Source: Paenibacillus_E sp042676385 (GTDB lineage: Bacteria > Bacillota > Bacilli > Paenibacillales > NBRC-103111). Taken from it: 64,000 bases of DNA. The stretch covers positions 930,001 to 994,000 of the forward strand of contig NZ_JBHTHA010000002.1 in NCBI RefSeq assembly GCF_042676385.1, given 5' to 3'. Each line of letters starts with the position of its first letter. Position 1 is the first letter of the stretch. The translations under genes were made by a program, and so were the position numbers. Below the pieces are notes generated by a model. That model saw nothing but the letters and a program-made list of their open reading frames with translations. It did no database searches and was not told the origin of the DNA. This document shows, piece after piece, positions 1 to 9,266 of this stretch.

Positions 1-1
1 C

Positions 2-541
2 TGGGAAGCGCCGACGTCCTACTTTGGAGACGCTTTTATCGTCTGTCTGTTCATGAACCATGTTCGCAAAACAAAGCATACGCCTATTTACGTGACCGGA
101 GGGATACTATTATCTGCATCACTTGCATGCGTTATCGTTTTGGTGTCCACGATGACGCTGGGAGCAGAAACCGTTGGCAAACTTACGTATCCGACCCTAT
201 CCCTGATCCGCAATATCAATATCGCGAACTTTGTGGATCGGATCGATATGTTTGTAGTTACGATTTGGATGCTGGGGACCTTTGTCAAGTTCTCCTTTTA
301 TTTCATGGGAAGCGTGTATGGTCTTTCAGAGATATTGAGCGTAAAAAAACCGCAGTGGCTCATTCTCCCCATCGCTCTTTGTATGTTTATTCATACAAAA
401 TTTAAAGTAACCAGCTTGGTGCAATTATCGACAATTTATAATACGCTCCCTTGGTATTTCCAAACTTTCCAATTATACCTTCCGTCTATTGTCCTGCTTG
501 TGGCCTTGCTTGTGCGTAAAAAAAAGAGCATACAATCTTAA
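2..541 (+). CDS. Spore germination permease, GerAB/GerKB family (5'-truncated by window edge)
   Basis: The reading frame is already open at the window edge and runs to a stop at 541, so only the last ~180 residues of a protein usually ~365 aa long are visible. The segment is very hydrophobic, with several predicted membrane helices and a short basic tail rich in lysine. It is followed 17 bp later by a GerAC-type lipoprotein gene, the normal order of gerA operons (A-B-C). GerAB proteins are inner-membrane, amino-acid-permease-like subunits that sense germinants in spores. The assignment depends on the gerAC neighbour as well as on the membrane profile. The substrate cannot be told from the sequence. 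Confidence 0.82.
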   Translation, partial: WEAPTSYFGDAFIVCLFMNHVRKTKHTPIYVTGGILLSASLACVIVLVSTMTLGAETVGKLTYPTLSLIRNINIANFVDRIDMFVVTIWMLGTFVKFSFYFMGSVYGLSEILSVKKPQWLILPIALCMFIHTKFKVTSLVQLSTIYNTLPWYFQTFQLYLPSIVLLVALLVRKKKSIQS

Positions 542-558
542 CAGGAGGAGAGAACAAC

Positions 559-1689
559 ATGTCAAAGCAGATCATTTCCATCATGGTCTTGATTGTAATG
601 CTAACCACATTGACGGGTTGTTGGGGGAGGGAAGAACTCAATGAAATAGCTCTTATTCATACGATTGCTATCGATAAAGAAGATAAAAACAACATTCGTG
701 TAACCATTGAAATATCGCAGACGGTTCCACAAGGCCAGTCACCTTCCGGACTTAGAGGAAAGCCCGTATACCTGACTGAAGTAGGGGAAACGCTTTTTGA
801 AGTCGCCAGGAAATTGAGTGCGAATACGACCCGGAATTTGATATGGGGGCATATCAGCGGTATTGCATTCAGTAAAGAAGTGGCCAAAGAAGGATTAAAG
901 AAACACTTTGATATTCTCACTCGTCTGCGCCATTTTCGAAATATGACAAATGTATACATTACAGACGGCAATGCAAAGGATATATTTTCAGCCGTTGTCC
1001 CGCAACAAGAATTGACCTCAATCGGGGTTACCGGGCTCCTAAAGGCGCAAAATAGTAGTGGAAGCACCAAACGAGTCACTCAAATGCAAGTTTTTCAGAA
1101 CTTGACCAATGATTACAATGATTTGACAATACCGGCGCTCCATGTTTATAAGCATCCTATCACTGAGAAATCGTACTTGCGAGTCGGAGGCATGTACGTT
1201 TTTGCCAAAGACAAACTGATTTCCTTTATGGATTCTGAAAAAACCAAATCTTATCTTCGGGCTATCAATGAAGCGAAAGAAGCAGAAGAACCGCTTCATT
1301 CCGAAGAAAAGAATAAGTCCTATTCTTTTGAAAACACCCATACCTCTGCCAAAGTCATACCTAACTTGCAAAATGGCATCCCAAGCGTCACGATAGAACT
1401 CCTTGCTAGCTTTGATGTAGCTGAGGTACAAAAAGAAACGAAGATCGACCCCGAACAAATCGAAAAGTGGAAAGATCAGTTGAATGAGTCATTGAAGGAT
1501 CAAATGATGGATTTTATTGCCTATACGAAAAAAAATAAGGTCGATCTCGTCGGAATTAAAGAAATCGTTCATCGGAATTATCCCAAGCAGTGGAAAAAGC
1601 TCGAAAAGGACTGGGACAAGATTTATCCTGAAATTCCATTCCAAATTGTTGTGAAGAGTAACATTGAACACACGTTCTTGCTTTTATAG
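559..1689 (+). CDS. Spore germination lipoprotein, Ger(x)C family (GerAC)
   Basis: Predicted 376 aa, the usual length for GerAC. A type II signal peptide with lipobox LTGC (Cys21) is followed by the family-typical WGREELNEIA start of the mature protein. An AGGAGG ribosome binding site precedes the ATG. The protein should be lipid-anchored on the outer face of the spore inner membrane, where it is an essential subunit of a germinant receptor with the A and B proteins. It lies directly downstream of a gerAB-type gene and is the last gene of that operon, ending at a hairpin terminator. Nothing looks disrupted. Confidence 0.93.
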   Translation: MSKQIISIMVLIVMLTTLTGCWGREELNEIALIHTIAIDKEDKNNIRVTIEISQTVPQGQSPSGLRGKPVYLTEVGETLFEVARKLSANTTRNLIWGHISGIAFSKEVAKEGLKKHFDILTRLRHFRNMTNVYITDGNAKDIFSAVVPQQELTSIGVTGLLKAQNSSGSTKRVTQMQVFQNLTNDYNDLTIPALHVYKHPITEKSYLRVGGMYVFAKDKLISFMDSEKTKSYLRAINEAKEAEEPLHSEEKNKSYSFENTHTSAKVIPNLQNGIPSVTIELLASFDVAEVQKETKIDPEQIEKWKDQLNESLKDQMMDFIAYTKKNKVDLVGIKEIVHRNYPKQWKKLEKDWDKIYPEIPFQIVVKSNIEHTFLLL

Positions 1690-1696
1690 CTAATAA

Positions 1697-1729
1697 CCCC
1701 CTTCCAACAGAAGGGGGCCATTTATTTTT
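1697..1729 (+). terminator. Rho-independent terminator after gerAC
   Basis: A 7-bp GC-rich stem (1697-1703 with 1711-1717) with a 7-nt loop is followed by a T-rich tract, 7 bp after the gerAC stop. It lies between two convergent genes. Confidence 0.8.
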
Positions 1730-2920
1730 CTAGTATAATTTTGCTGTGCGGTAATTTGTCGGGCAGCCATTCATATAAACTTTAAATTTCCGGGCAAAGT
1801 AGTTAGCATCTGGAAATCCGACTTGACGAGCTATTTCTCGGACCGTCAAATCTGTTGTCTCCAGGAGGTAAACCGCCTTTTCGATGCGAATTTTATTCAC
1901 ATATTCAATAAAACTGAGTCCCACTTCTTTTTTAAATAAATGTGCAAAGTAGTGGGTGCTTATAAAACAATATTGCGCGATTTGCGTCAATGACATTTTT
2001 CGATGATGGTTTTCCTTAATGTGGGCGATTGCCATTCGGATGACGGGTGACACTTCAAGCCCATGCCCTTGTTCCAATTGCTTTATCATTTTTCGCCAAA
2101 ACTCGCATACTTTCTGGACATATTTATCATAACGAATCGTACTTTGCAAATCTTGAATCACTCTTGTACTTTCGGATAAAATTTCTGAAGCATTGCCGCC
2201 GAAATCATGAACAATCCTGCACAAGGACATAATGAGATCGAAAGTTTCCGCTTTGAACATGTCGACGCTATTCGTGTATAACTGAGCCAGTCGCTCCAGT
2301 AATATTTTTAAATATTGAACGGAACCTTCTTCATCGCCAATTCGAACACGTGCCAGCAATTCCATTTTTTCCTCGTATGCGACCGCTTTTTTCAATCGTT
2401 CCCCTGCAACTTTACGTTTTTCGTATTGAAAAATCATGCGATTCCCTTGAAAAAAACGATCGATCATCGATTCTTTGGCTTCCTCATAAGAACGATGCAA
2501 CATGTAAGGATTCTCATAATATGTGCCAATTCCGGCGGAAACGGAAAGTCCCCTAGCATCCGTTACATTCTGAATGTCCCGAACCATAGAAAAAATTAAC
2601 TCTTTATAAGTAGGATTTTGTGTGTTTTCCGATTTTAATTCCAAGAGAACCGCTAGTACGCCTTCCGATTCCCACACCCACAGAAAAGGGACGGTTATCG
2701 CTTCATGTAAAGCGCTCACTAATTTTTTACCTATATCCATTCTCCAGGAAAAAGGATGTAAAGCGGCTAAATCGGGATACCGATCAATCGAAAGAAGCAT
2801 GACAACATGAGGAAACATAGTAATGTTCAGCTTCTGTCGCAGTTCATCAAAGTCGGATTCGTGTACTAGCGTACCGGAAATTAATAATTGGGCAAATGCA
2901 GCCTGTGAGAATTTTTCCAT
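1730..2920 (-). CDS. AraC family transcriptional regulator with GGDEF-like N-terminal region
   Basis: About 396 aa. The C-terminal ~100 residues form a typical AraC/XylS double helix-turn-helix, including a TVREIARQVGFPDANYFARK-type second helix. The N-terminal ~150 residues resemble the degenerate GGDEF-like domain found in many Paenibacillus AraC regulators and in YesN-like proteins without a receiver domain. I place the start at the second of two closely spaced ATGs because the AGGGGG motif then has a normal spacing (6 nt). It is convergent with gerAC and monocistronic. Such regulators normally control neighbouring sugar genes, but no obvious target lies next to it, so its role is unknown. 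Confidence 0.85.
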   Translation of the reverse strand: MEKFSQAAFAQLLISGTLVHESDFDELRQKLNITMFPHVVMLLSIDRYPDLAALHPFSWRMDIGKKLVSALHEAITVPFLWVWESEGVLAVLLELKSENTQNPTYKELIFSMVRDIQNVTDARGLSVSAGIGTYYENPYMLHRSYEEAKESMIDRFFQGNRMIFQYEKRKVAGERLKKAVAYEEKMELLARVRIGDEEGSVQYLKILLERLAQLYTNSVDMFKAETFDLIMSLCRIVHDFGGNASEILSESTRVIQDLQSTIRYDKYVQKVCEFWRKMIKQLEQGHGLEVSPVIRMAIAHIKENHHRKMSLTQIAQYCFISTHYFAHLFKKEVGLSFIEYVNKIRIEKAVYLLETTDLTVREIARQVGFPDANYFARKFKVYMNGCPTNYRTAKLY

Positions 2921-3028
2921 TTTCATCCCCCTACGAGCTGGACGTTTCCATTTTTCCCCTTTTATTTCGCTATGTAATCTTTATTACCTGCTCCATGAAC
3001 TTAATAAAATATACGGAAGCTGACCAAG

Positions 3029-3070
3029 AAAAGCGGTTGGTCAGGTATTACACCCTGCTCAACCGCTTTT
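3029..3070 (-). terminator. Hairpin terminator after tatA
   Basis: A perfect 11-bp stem (3029-3039 with 3060-3070) lies 13 bp beyond the tatA stop. The stem ends in runs of A and T, so it could act in both directions. The free T tract on the minus strand is short. Confidence 0.6.
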
Positions 3071-3082
3071 TACAAAATCATA

Positions 3083-3271
3083 TCACTTACCTGTATCGAT
3101 TTCATTGCGCGGTGTCTGCGTTTCATCATCGGCTGAGCCGGTTGTCGCACTTTTGAACTCACGGAACATTTTGCCAAAGCCGCGCCCGAGCTCGGGCAGC
3201 TTGTTCGGTCCAAACAGAAGCAGCGCAACAGCTGCGATCAAAACAATATGCCATGGGGATAATGCACCCAT
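3083..3271 (-). CDS. tatA: Twin-arginine translocase subunit TatA/TatE family
   Basis: A 62-aa protein with the complete TatA layout: a short N-terminal membrane helix (about residues 7-22), the FGPNKLPELGRGFGK hinge, an amphipathic helix and an acidic, polar tail. TatA oligomerises to form the passage for folded proteins carrying twin-arginine signals. It sits 52 bp downstream of a flavin amine oxidase gene whose product has such a signal, in the same orientation, and has a strong AAGGAGG site. No tatC is present in the window, so it must work with a TatC encoded elsewhere. The arrangement recalls phoD-tatAdCd of Bacillus subtilis. Confidence 0.95.
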   Translation of the reverse strand: MGALSPWHIVLIAAVALLLFGPNKLPELGRGFGKMFREFKSATTGSADDETQTPRNEIDTGK

Positions 3272-3323
3272 AAAGGATACCTCCTTCCTGATTCGGGAAC
3301 ATTCAATCCGGTCTCATAGCGTG

Positions 3324-4937
3324 TTAAACCGTTAACGGTGCCGACGCGCGAGAACATGCTACCGCGATAATTTCGCTAGCCGCACGTTGTCCGCTTTCTA
3401 CAGCGCCGTTTAAGAAGCCCTGAAATGAGGAAGAAGTGTGCTCACCGGCAAAGTGACAATTCCCCTCTTGTACACCCTCATAGCCTGCAAACAATGTTGT
3501 CTGTCCGACTCTATAGTAGGAATATGAGCCTTTTGAATACGTATTACCCGGCCAATAGTCAAGGGTGACCATCCCATTCCACTTGGCTGTAATGCCTGGT
3601 AACACAGGTTCCAGTTGCTGAAGAAATTTGATTGCCTGGGAGTTCAAAGTCCCACTGTTCAAACTTGTCGCGACGTCAGCACCTGCAAATTCAACCAAAA
3701 TACCAGTTGATCCGGCTTGCGCACGAGTGACCTCCCAGGTATCTTGGTAACCGGTGTCAGAAAATGATCCACCCGTACATCCCAAGTTATACCATGAACG
3801 CTCAGTAAATTGTAATTGCAGCTTTGCATTGACTCCCATCCCTAATTGGGTTATGGCCGTTTGTTTCAATTGACTGAAGCCGGTATTACTGAAATCTACG
3901 GAGTTACGCAGAATGGAGAACGGCAGGGCAAGCACTACGTGATCAGCAATTACGTCCTGGGTGCCGATACCTACCTTGAAGGTAAGCGTATACGTGGAGT
4001 CGCTATTTTTCTTAATCCTAATCAGTTCATAACCGGTCGAAATTTGATTGGAGCATTTCTGGGCAAGAAGTTGTGGAATCTGGTCATTGCCTCCATGGAC
4101 ATGATACTTCCCGTTCGATTTCCCCAGAATGCGCGGTTGCCCGGGCCCGAGTGGTCCTAATATCCAGATGAGATTGAGAGCGTTTAATTCGGTTGAAGGC
4201 GCTCCAAACTCGTTGGTATAAGTAAGATCCAGCAGTTTCCCCAAATTTGAGTTCACACCGCCCGGCACGTATTGATTAATCCAGTCTCTAACTGACATGT
4301 GATCCAATTCCCAACCACGCGCCGTATAGTTGTTGTACTGCGTGGAGGCCGCTTTCGAGTAATCACTGTGAATTTGTTGCCAAATTGCTTGCAGATCATT
4401 AGAAAATTGAGCAAGGCTATAACGCGCACCGTTAACATAATAGAAATCCTCTGTACCCGGTGGTTCCGCATTTAACACATCATCAACGTTCAATCCCAAT
4501 TCTTGCGAGAGTTGCAGAATATCCGTATGATTCTGGTCGATCAATTCCCCGCCGTGTTCCGCAATTTGTCCGTTAGCAAAATCTCCGCGACGTGTCCAAC
4601 AACGGCCGCCAATGCGGCTTGATGCTTCATATACCTGAGCGATCAGACCTGCCTGTTTTAACCGATACGCGCATGTAAGTCCAGCCAACCCTGCACCGAC
4701 AATTGCAATCCGTGGTGTTGCAGCTGCATTTGCCACGATATTGCCAAAGCGCAAAAACGAACTCGGAATGGCAGCGATCGCTCCGATCGTCACTGCCTTT
4801 CTCAGAAACTCCCTCCGTGAGAAGGCTTGTTGCATTCTCTCCTCACTAACTTTTTCGACGGATATACCTCTCTTGGATGACTCTGAGGCAATCGAGACGG
4901 CGTCCAGCACTCTTTGAAACAACCGGGTTCTTGCCAT
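3324..4937 (-). CDS. Flavin monoamine oxidase family protein with twin-arginine signal peptide
   Basis: Predicted 537 aa. After a ~38-residue N-terminal extension comes a twin-arginine signal, SRREFLRK (residues 40-47), a hydrophobic stretch and an ANA-A cleavage-type site near residue 71. The mature protein starts with a dinucleotide-binding motif GAGLAGL (81-87), followed by a GGRCWTRRGD flavin motif and a C-terminal FAGEHTSSSFQGF motif that closes the FAD site. This is the amine oxidase fold (monoamine oxidase, L-amino acid oxidase). It should be exported folded with FAD bound and oxidise an amine or amino acid outside the membrane, giving ammonia and peroxide. It is 14 bp from the M20 gene and 52 bp before tatA. 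The exact substrate is unknown. Confidence 0.9.
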   Translation of the reverse strand: MARTRLFQRVLDAVSIASESSKRGISVEKVSEERMQQAFSRREFLRKAVTIGAIAAIPSSFLRFGNIVANAAATPRIAIVGAGLAGLTCAYRLKQAGLIAQVYEASSRIGGRCWTRRGDFANGQIAEHGGELIDQNHTDILQLSQELGLNVDDVLNAEPPGTEDFYYVNGARYSLAQFSNDLQAIWQQIHSDYSKAASTQYNNYTARGWELDHMSVRDWINQYVPGGVNSNLGKLLDLTYTNEFGAPSTELNALNLIWILGPLGPGQPRILGKSNGKYHVHGGNDQIPQLLAQKCSNQISTGYELIRIKKNSDSTYTLTFKVGIGTQDVIADHVVLALPFSILRNSVDFSNTGFSQLKQTAITQLGMGVNAKLQLQFTERSWYNLGCTGGSFSDTGYQDTWEVTRAQAGSTGILVEFAGADVATSLNSGTLNSQAIKFLQQLEPVLPGITAKWNGMVTLDYWPGNTYSKGSYSYYRVGQTTLFAGYEGVQEGNCHFAGEHTSSSFQGFLNGAVESGQRAASEIIAVACSRASAPLTV

Positions 4938-4951
4938 TTTGGTTATCCTCC

Positions 4952-6139
4952 CTATTGTGACAGTAATTTAAATGTTGAATGAACGAACATTTTCACACCA
5001 TTTTCCAGAGCATCCTCATCAATTGCAAACTGTGGATGATGAAGCGGATAAGTAATTCCCTTTTGTTGATTCCCGGACCCTACCCAGAAGTAAGTTCCCG
5101 GTGCTTTCCGTTGAAACGCGGAGAAGTCATCACCGGCCAAGATCGGTTTTCTTAGCTCAAGAGCTTCCCTGCCAAACGCTTCGCATACGGTTTCCTCAAT
5201 AACTTTAGTTACCTGCGCATCATTAATAACGGTGTCATAACCGGAAACAAATTGGAATTCATAAGTTGCTCCATGAGCTTCCGTGATCCCTTTAATCACT
5301 CTCTCCAGAAGGGCAGGCAGGCTTTTACGGAACTCGGGATTTAATGTATGTATCCAAGCGACAATCTCTACAGAACTTGGAATGACGCTAAATTCTGTAC
5401 CGCCTGCAAACTTAGTTATTGAAATGACCGTGCTATCTAGAGGATCATTGCACCTAGAAACAATGTGCTGCAGATTCGTCACAACCTGTGCAGCTACTGC
5501 GATGCTGTCAATGGTTTGATGAGGCAATGCCGCATGCCCGCCTTTGCCGTGGATGGTAAGATTAAAATTATCCGATGAAGCCGTCATAGGACCGTAAATG
5601 ATCCCAATTTTACCGACTTCAATCTGGGGTAACAGGTGAATTGCAATTACGTTGTCTACATTCTCCATAACTCCTGCTGCTACCATCTCTCCGGCACCAC
5701 CCGGGTGTGTTTCCTCGCCATGTTGGAACAGAAACCGTACCTCACCGGTGATTTGCTCTTTTAGACCTGCAAGAATTTTCGCTGTTCCCAGTAACATAGC
5801 CGTATGTCCATCATGTCCGCAAGCATGCATAACTCCAGGTGTTTGGGACGTAAAATCACACTCATTTTCTTCTTGAATAGGCAATGCATCGATATCAGCC
5901 CGGATAGCCAATATTTTCCCCGGTCGGTTACCAATGAGACGAGCCATCACACTCGTTCTGGTTGGACGAGAAACCTCCAATCCGCCGAACGACTGAAGCG
6001 TATCATAAACGAATTGTGACGTTTTTTCTTCATGGAAAGATAACTCAGGGTTTTGGTGAAGAAATCTCCTCCATGTAATCACATCATTTTTTACTAAATG
6101 TACAAGTTCGTTTAGTGTTTGAGATTGTTCTGTTTTCAA
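4952..6139 (-). CDS. M20 family amidohydrolase (N-acyl amino acid/hippurate hydrolase type)
   Basis: Predicted 395 aa, typical of the IAA-amino-acid/hippurate amidohydrolase branch of M20. Metal-ligand motifs are intact: MHACGHDGHTAML (Cys107, His109), QHGEETHPGG (Glu142/Glu143) and a late HHPQF histidine motif. No signal peptide is seen, so it is cytoplasmic. It most likely removes an acyl group from an N-acyl amino acid or amide. It is the second gene of the permease-amidohydrolase-amine oxidase-tatA operon (36 bp after the permease, 14 bp before the oxidase), which suggests that the imported compound is an amide. The start codon appears to be TTG behind AAAGGGG. Confidence 0.9.
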   Translation of the reverse strand: MKTEQSQTLNELVHLVKNDVITWRRFLHQNPELSFHEEKTSQFVYDTLQSFGGLEVSRPTRTSVMARLIGNRPGKILAIRADIDALPIQEENECDFTSQTPGVMHACGHDGHTAMLLGTAKILAGLKEQITGEVRFLFQHGEETHPGGAGEMVAAGVMENVDNVIAIHLLPQIEVGKIGIIYGPMTASSDNFNLTIHGKGGHAALPHQTIDSIAVAAQVVTNLQHIVSRCNDPLDSTVISITKFAGGTEFSVIPSSVEIVAWIHTLNPEFRKSLPALLERVIKGITEAHGATYEFQFVSGYDTVINDAQVTKVIEETVCEAFGREALELRKPILAGDDFSAFQRKAPGTYFWVGSGNQQKGITYPLHHPQFAIDEDALENGVKMFVHSTFKLLSQ

Positions 6140-6175
6140 TGATAAGAACCCCTTTCCAAAATTTACAAAGTCCGA

Positions 6176-7552
6176 TTACAAATCAAGTTTACGAAGAATA
6201 TCTTGGGGGCTGTCATTAAGCGTACGTTTCATTGGATAGTAATAAACCACTGCGGATACAATTAAGCCAACAATCCAAGCCAGATCCGTTCCGCCTAAAT
6301 ACTTGGAAATCGGACCTTCGTAAAGCGGGGAGCTTACAAAAGGAACCTCCACAAGTCCACCAATGATATAAGCCAGAATTGCGATCCAGTTATATTTACC
6401 ATACTCACCGTTGATATCGAATATAGCTTTAACGTTATAATGGCTCTTCCGCAAGAAGTAAAAGTCTACCAGGTTAATAGATGTCCAAGGGACCATAAAA
6501 TACATCAGTAATAGTAAGAAATCAGAGAAGAAATGCATGAAGTTATCTTGAGCCCCAATTGGGACTACCGTACAAACCGCCGTTATAAGAAACATGAGCC
6601 AAAACCGGGTTTTCGGTGTTCCGCTAAGCTTTGTAATCGGTTCCAAAGTAGCTATAAGAGACATAAAACCGCCATAAATGCCCACTGGCGCAGCAGCAAT
6701 ACCACCCAAAATGATTATAAGATTAATAATGATTGAGAAATTTGTGCCGACTAATTCGGTAAGTCCTCGTGTCGGATTTCCCTCAAAATCTTTAAACAAA
6801 GTTACCATTATTGCTCCAAAGATCATCATCCATGCGCTAGAGATTACGGTCCCGGCATATGTATAAAAGAATGTCTGCTTAGTCGGCGTGTTCGCTGGCA
6901 GATAGCGGGAATAATCAGCAACATATGGGGCATATGTAATCTGCCATGTTACCATGATACTCAGTACTAAGAAAAATATTGGCGCATTAAAATGGCCGAT
7001 CGACCAGGCTTCAGCAGGCATGGGCATTTTCAGCGCAAGAATTGTAAGCACTAAAAACACGACTGCGAAGACAATGGAAAGATACCGATTGATAGAGTGA
7101 ATTAAATCATAACCATATACCGCAATCACAAAAGTGATCAAGTTGAAAATCACGATCGCGGCTGTTGATGGCATAGGAATCATATTGGTTAATGAATGGC
7201 TGTAAAGAATGGCCCCCGTCGAACCAAAGCCAATGTACATAATGAGTACCAGAATGAGAGGCAGAATTGCTCCTATTACACCGAACTGCGCCCGACTCTG
7301 GATCATTTGGGGAATCCCTAGCTGTGGACCTTGTGCAGAGTGATACGCCATGAAAATCGCGCCAATGAGGTTACCGGCAACAATGGCTACAATGCTCCAA
7401 AATAGATTTAATCCGATTAGCACTGCTAATGCTCCAGTCACCACGGGGACTAGTTGCATATTAATGCCGAACCAAATTGTAAATAAACTTTTCGGGCTGC
7501 CATGTCGCTCATTTTCAGGGATGAAGTCTATGCTGTGTTTTTCCACTTTCAT
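6176..7552 (-). CDS. NCS1 family cytosine/purine-type permease
   Basis: About 458 aa with roughly 12 hydrophobic helices. The N-terminal segment (ERHGSPKSLFTIWFGINMQ) matches the entry signature of NCS1 transporters, a family that imports cytosine, purines, allantoin, hydantoins or thiamine-type rings. I chose the internal ATG at 7552 since AAGGA then lies about 10 nt upstream; a TTG two codons earlier is the alternative. It heads the operon with the M20 hydrolase and the amine oxidase. A CcpA-site-like sequence lies at 7612-7625 upstream. The substrate is unresolved. Confidence 0.88.
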   Translation of the reverse strand: MKVEKHSIDFIPENERHGSPKSLFTIWFGINMQLVPVVTGALAVLIGLNLFWSIVAIVAGNLIGAIFMAYHSAQGPQLGIPQMIQSRAQFGVIGAILPLILVLIMYIGFGSTGAILYSHSLTNMIPMPSTAAIVIFNLITFVIAVYGYDLIHSINRYLSIVFAVVFLVLTILALKMPMPAEAWSIGHFNAPIFFLVLSIMVTWQITYAPYVADYSRYLPANTPTKQTFFYTYAGTVISSAWMMIFGAIMVTLFKDFEGNPTRGLTELVGTNFSIIINLIIILGGIAAAPVGIYGGFMSLIATLEPITKLSGTPKTRFWLMFLITAVCTVVPIGAQDNFMHFFSDFLLLLMYFMVPWTSINLVDFYFLRKSHYNVKAIFDINGEYGKYNWIAILAYIIGGLVEVPFVSSPLYEGPISKYLGGTDLAWIVGLIVSAVVYYYPMKRTLNDSPQDILRKLDL

Positions 7553-7611
7553 CTTCAATCAGTCCTTTCATAAGGAAATTTTTAGGGAATTCACTTTACT
7601 AAATCATACTA

Positions 7612-7625
7612 AAAAAGCGCTTACA
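7612..7625 (-). promoter_or_regulatory. Possible cre (CcpA) site upstream of NCS1 permease
   Basis: On the minus strand TGTAAGCGCTTTTT matches the cre consensus TGWAANCGNTNWCA at 12 of 14 positions; the final CA is lost. It lies 60 bp upstream of the permease start. Carbon catabolite control is inferred. Confidence 0.35.
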
Positions 7626-7714
7626 TTGCATCTAGCCAAACTTGTGAAAAGGTAGCACAATATTGCCGGATAAAGGTACTATCCTGGTTTGAAACGGTAA
7701 AAGTGGCCGTAATT

Positions 7715-7754
7715 AAATAAAGGAGAGGGGCTATCTTGCCCCTCTCCTTTATTT
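7715..7754 (-). terminator. Strong terminator after the alditol-oxidase-like gene
   Basis: A perfect 16-bp stem (7715-7730 with 7739-7754), 8-nt loop, with A/T-rich arms that supply U tracts on both strands. It lies 75 bp past the stop of the gene ending at 7829 and separates it from the permease operon. Confidence 0.85.
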
Positions 7755-7828
7755 TCCACCGAGTAAAACTATTCCAGACCATTCTCTAACTTTTACATAA
7801 AGTTTTACTAAATAGAATTAGGAACCAA

Positions 7829-9085
7829 TTACTCCATCAAATATTTATTCAAAAAATCGTTACGAAACTTTCCGTGCGGATCACAATGAAGGAGCAGTTC
7901 TCGGAAGTCTTGCAGCTTCTCGTATAGCGGCTTCAACTGAGCGGGCTGCATGGTAAACAGCTTCCCCCAATGCGGTCGAGCCTGGAAAGGCGCAAGTTGC
8001 TTTTCGATAATCGGCAGCACTTGTTTGACCGCCTCCCAATTCGGTTTCCATGTAAAATGGATCGCAACCGAATCCTGATTGTAATTAGGACTCATCCACA
8101 AATTATCTTTTGCAATGGTACGAACTTCAGAAACATAAAGGTGTGGCGAGATATGCTCACGTATTCCATTAAGCGCATTCAATGCCTGATAGGCATCTTG
8201 CCGCGGCACGAAATACTCGCTCTGCAGCTCCTCTCCAGCACTCGGAGTGAAATCCAGGCGAAAGTGCGGCAATCTCCGGTGCCATGGTCCCGCGATGCCC
8301 ATTTGCTCGCTGCAATTCTCCGCTGTATGTCCTGGCACTGGATGCCGAGGTGAAGTTGCTAATCGCGCGCTGAAAAACTCAGGTGCCACCTGATCAGAGA
8401 CTTGATCGGTTAGTTTCCGCTTTAGCCATACTTGATTGAAATTCGCATTCTTCCAATCGGTGAATAGGCTAACACTATAAGCACTGGAAAAAATATCGTC
8501 AAAGTGATCGTTTAGTTGCACTAGAGACAGATTATCATAAACATGCTGACTCATTTGAAATGTTGGAATCACATCCAGTGTGATTTTAGTGACTACGCCC
8601 AATCCTCCAAGTCCAACAATTGAACCTGCGATATCATGTTGCTCGCGGGAGAATACGACCTTGCCCCCATTCGCCTGAACGATTTCCATAGAATCAACCA
8701 CTGTAGCAAGATTGCCATTCCGATCACCAGAACCATGCGTAGCCGTAGCGCATGCACCGGCAACGGTTATGTGCGGCAGAGACGCCAAATTATGAAGCGC
8801 ATATCCATGGTCATGAAGGTATTCACATAGCTCTCCATACCGGATTCCGGCTTCAACAGTTACCTTATTTTGTTCAGTATCTAAAGCTATCACTCGGTTA
8901 AGGTTCTGAAGTGAAAGAAGGCTTTCGGCACAATCGGCGATGCTATTAAACGAGTGCCGTGTGCCAAGAACCTTTATTTGCTTACTGCGAGTCACTAATT
9001 CCTGTACTTGTTCCACACTTGTGGGAATATGGAGTTCAGAGGTACTATACCTGTAGTTGCCAGCCCAGTTCCAAATATTTTTCAT
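7829..9085 (-). CDS. FAD-binding oxidoreductase, alditol/xylitol oxidase family
   Basis: Predicted 418 aa, the normal length of bacterial alditol oxidases (AldO/XyoA). The N-terminal PP-loop FAD domain carries GTRHSFNSIAD; His44 corresponds to the histidine that binds FAD covalently in AldO. The C-terminal half is the D-arabinono-1,4-lactone oxidase domain with the HWGK motif. Known members oxidise a terminal CH2OH of xylitol or sorbitol with oxygen, giving the aldose and peroxide. There is no signal peptide. The gene has a good AAGGAG site, is monocistronic and ends at a strong terminator. Confidence 0.9.
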   Translation of the reverse strand: MKNIWNWAGNYRYSTSELHIPTSVEQVQELVTRSKQIKVLGTRHSFNSIADCAESLLSLQNLNRVIALDTEQNKVTVEAGIRYGELCEYLHDHGYALHNLASLPHITVAGACATATHGSGDRNGNLATVVDSMEIVQANGGKVVFSREQHDIAGSIVGLGGLGVVTKITLDVIPTFQMSQHVYDNLSLVQLNDHFDDIFSSAYSVSLFTDWKNANFNQVWLKRKLTDQVSDQVAPEFFSARLATSPRHPVPGHTAENCSEQMGIAGPWHRRLPHFRLDFTPSAGEELQSEYFVPRQDAYQALNALNGIREHISPHLYVSEVRTIAKDNLWMSPNYNQDSVAIHFTWKPNWEAVKQVLPIIEKQLAPFQARPHWGKLFTMQPAQLKPLYEKLQDFRELLLHCDPHGKFRNDFLNKYLME

Positions 9086-9266
9086 ATCTTCACACTCCTT
9101 TTTAGAGGCTCAGAGGGAAGCTCTCTCTTTTAAGCGAAGAAGCACCTCTAAGTAAAAAATATTCGTCAGAAAACGTTCATTACCTTTTATTGTAACGTGT
9201 AAAGATAGGCTAAACTGCCCGGTCAACGCCATTTGTTATTCCTTCGACAAACTAAAATATTTTTTG

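Noticed and set aside
1039..1458. 139-codon ORF on the minus strand inside gerAC
   Set aside because: It is antisense to a clear GerAC gene, has no ribosome binding site and shows no domain; it is a shadow frame.
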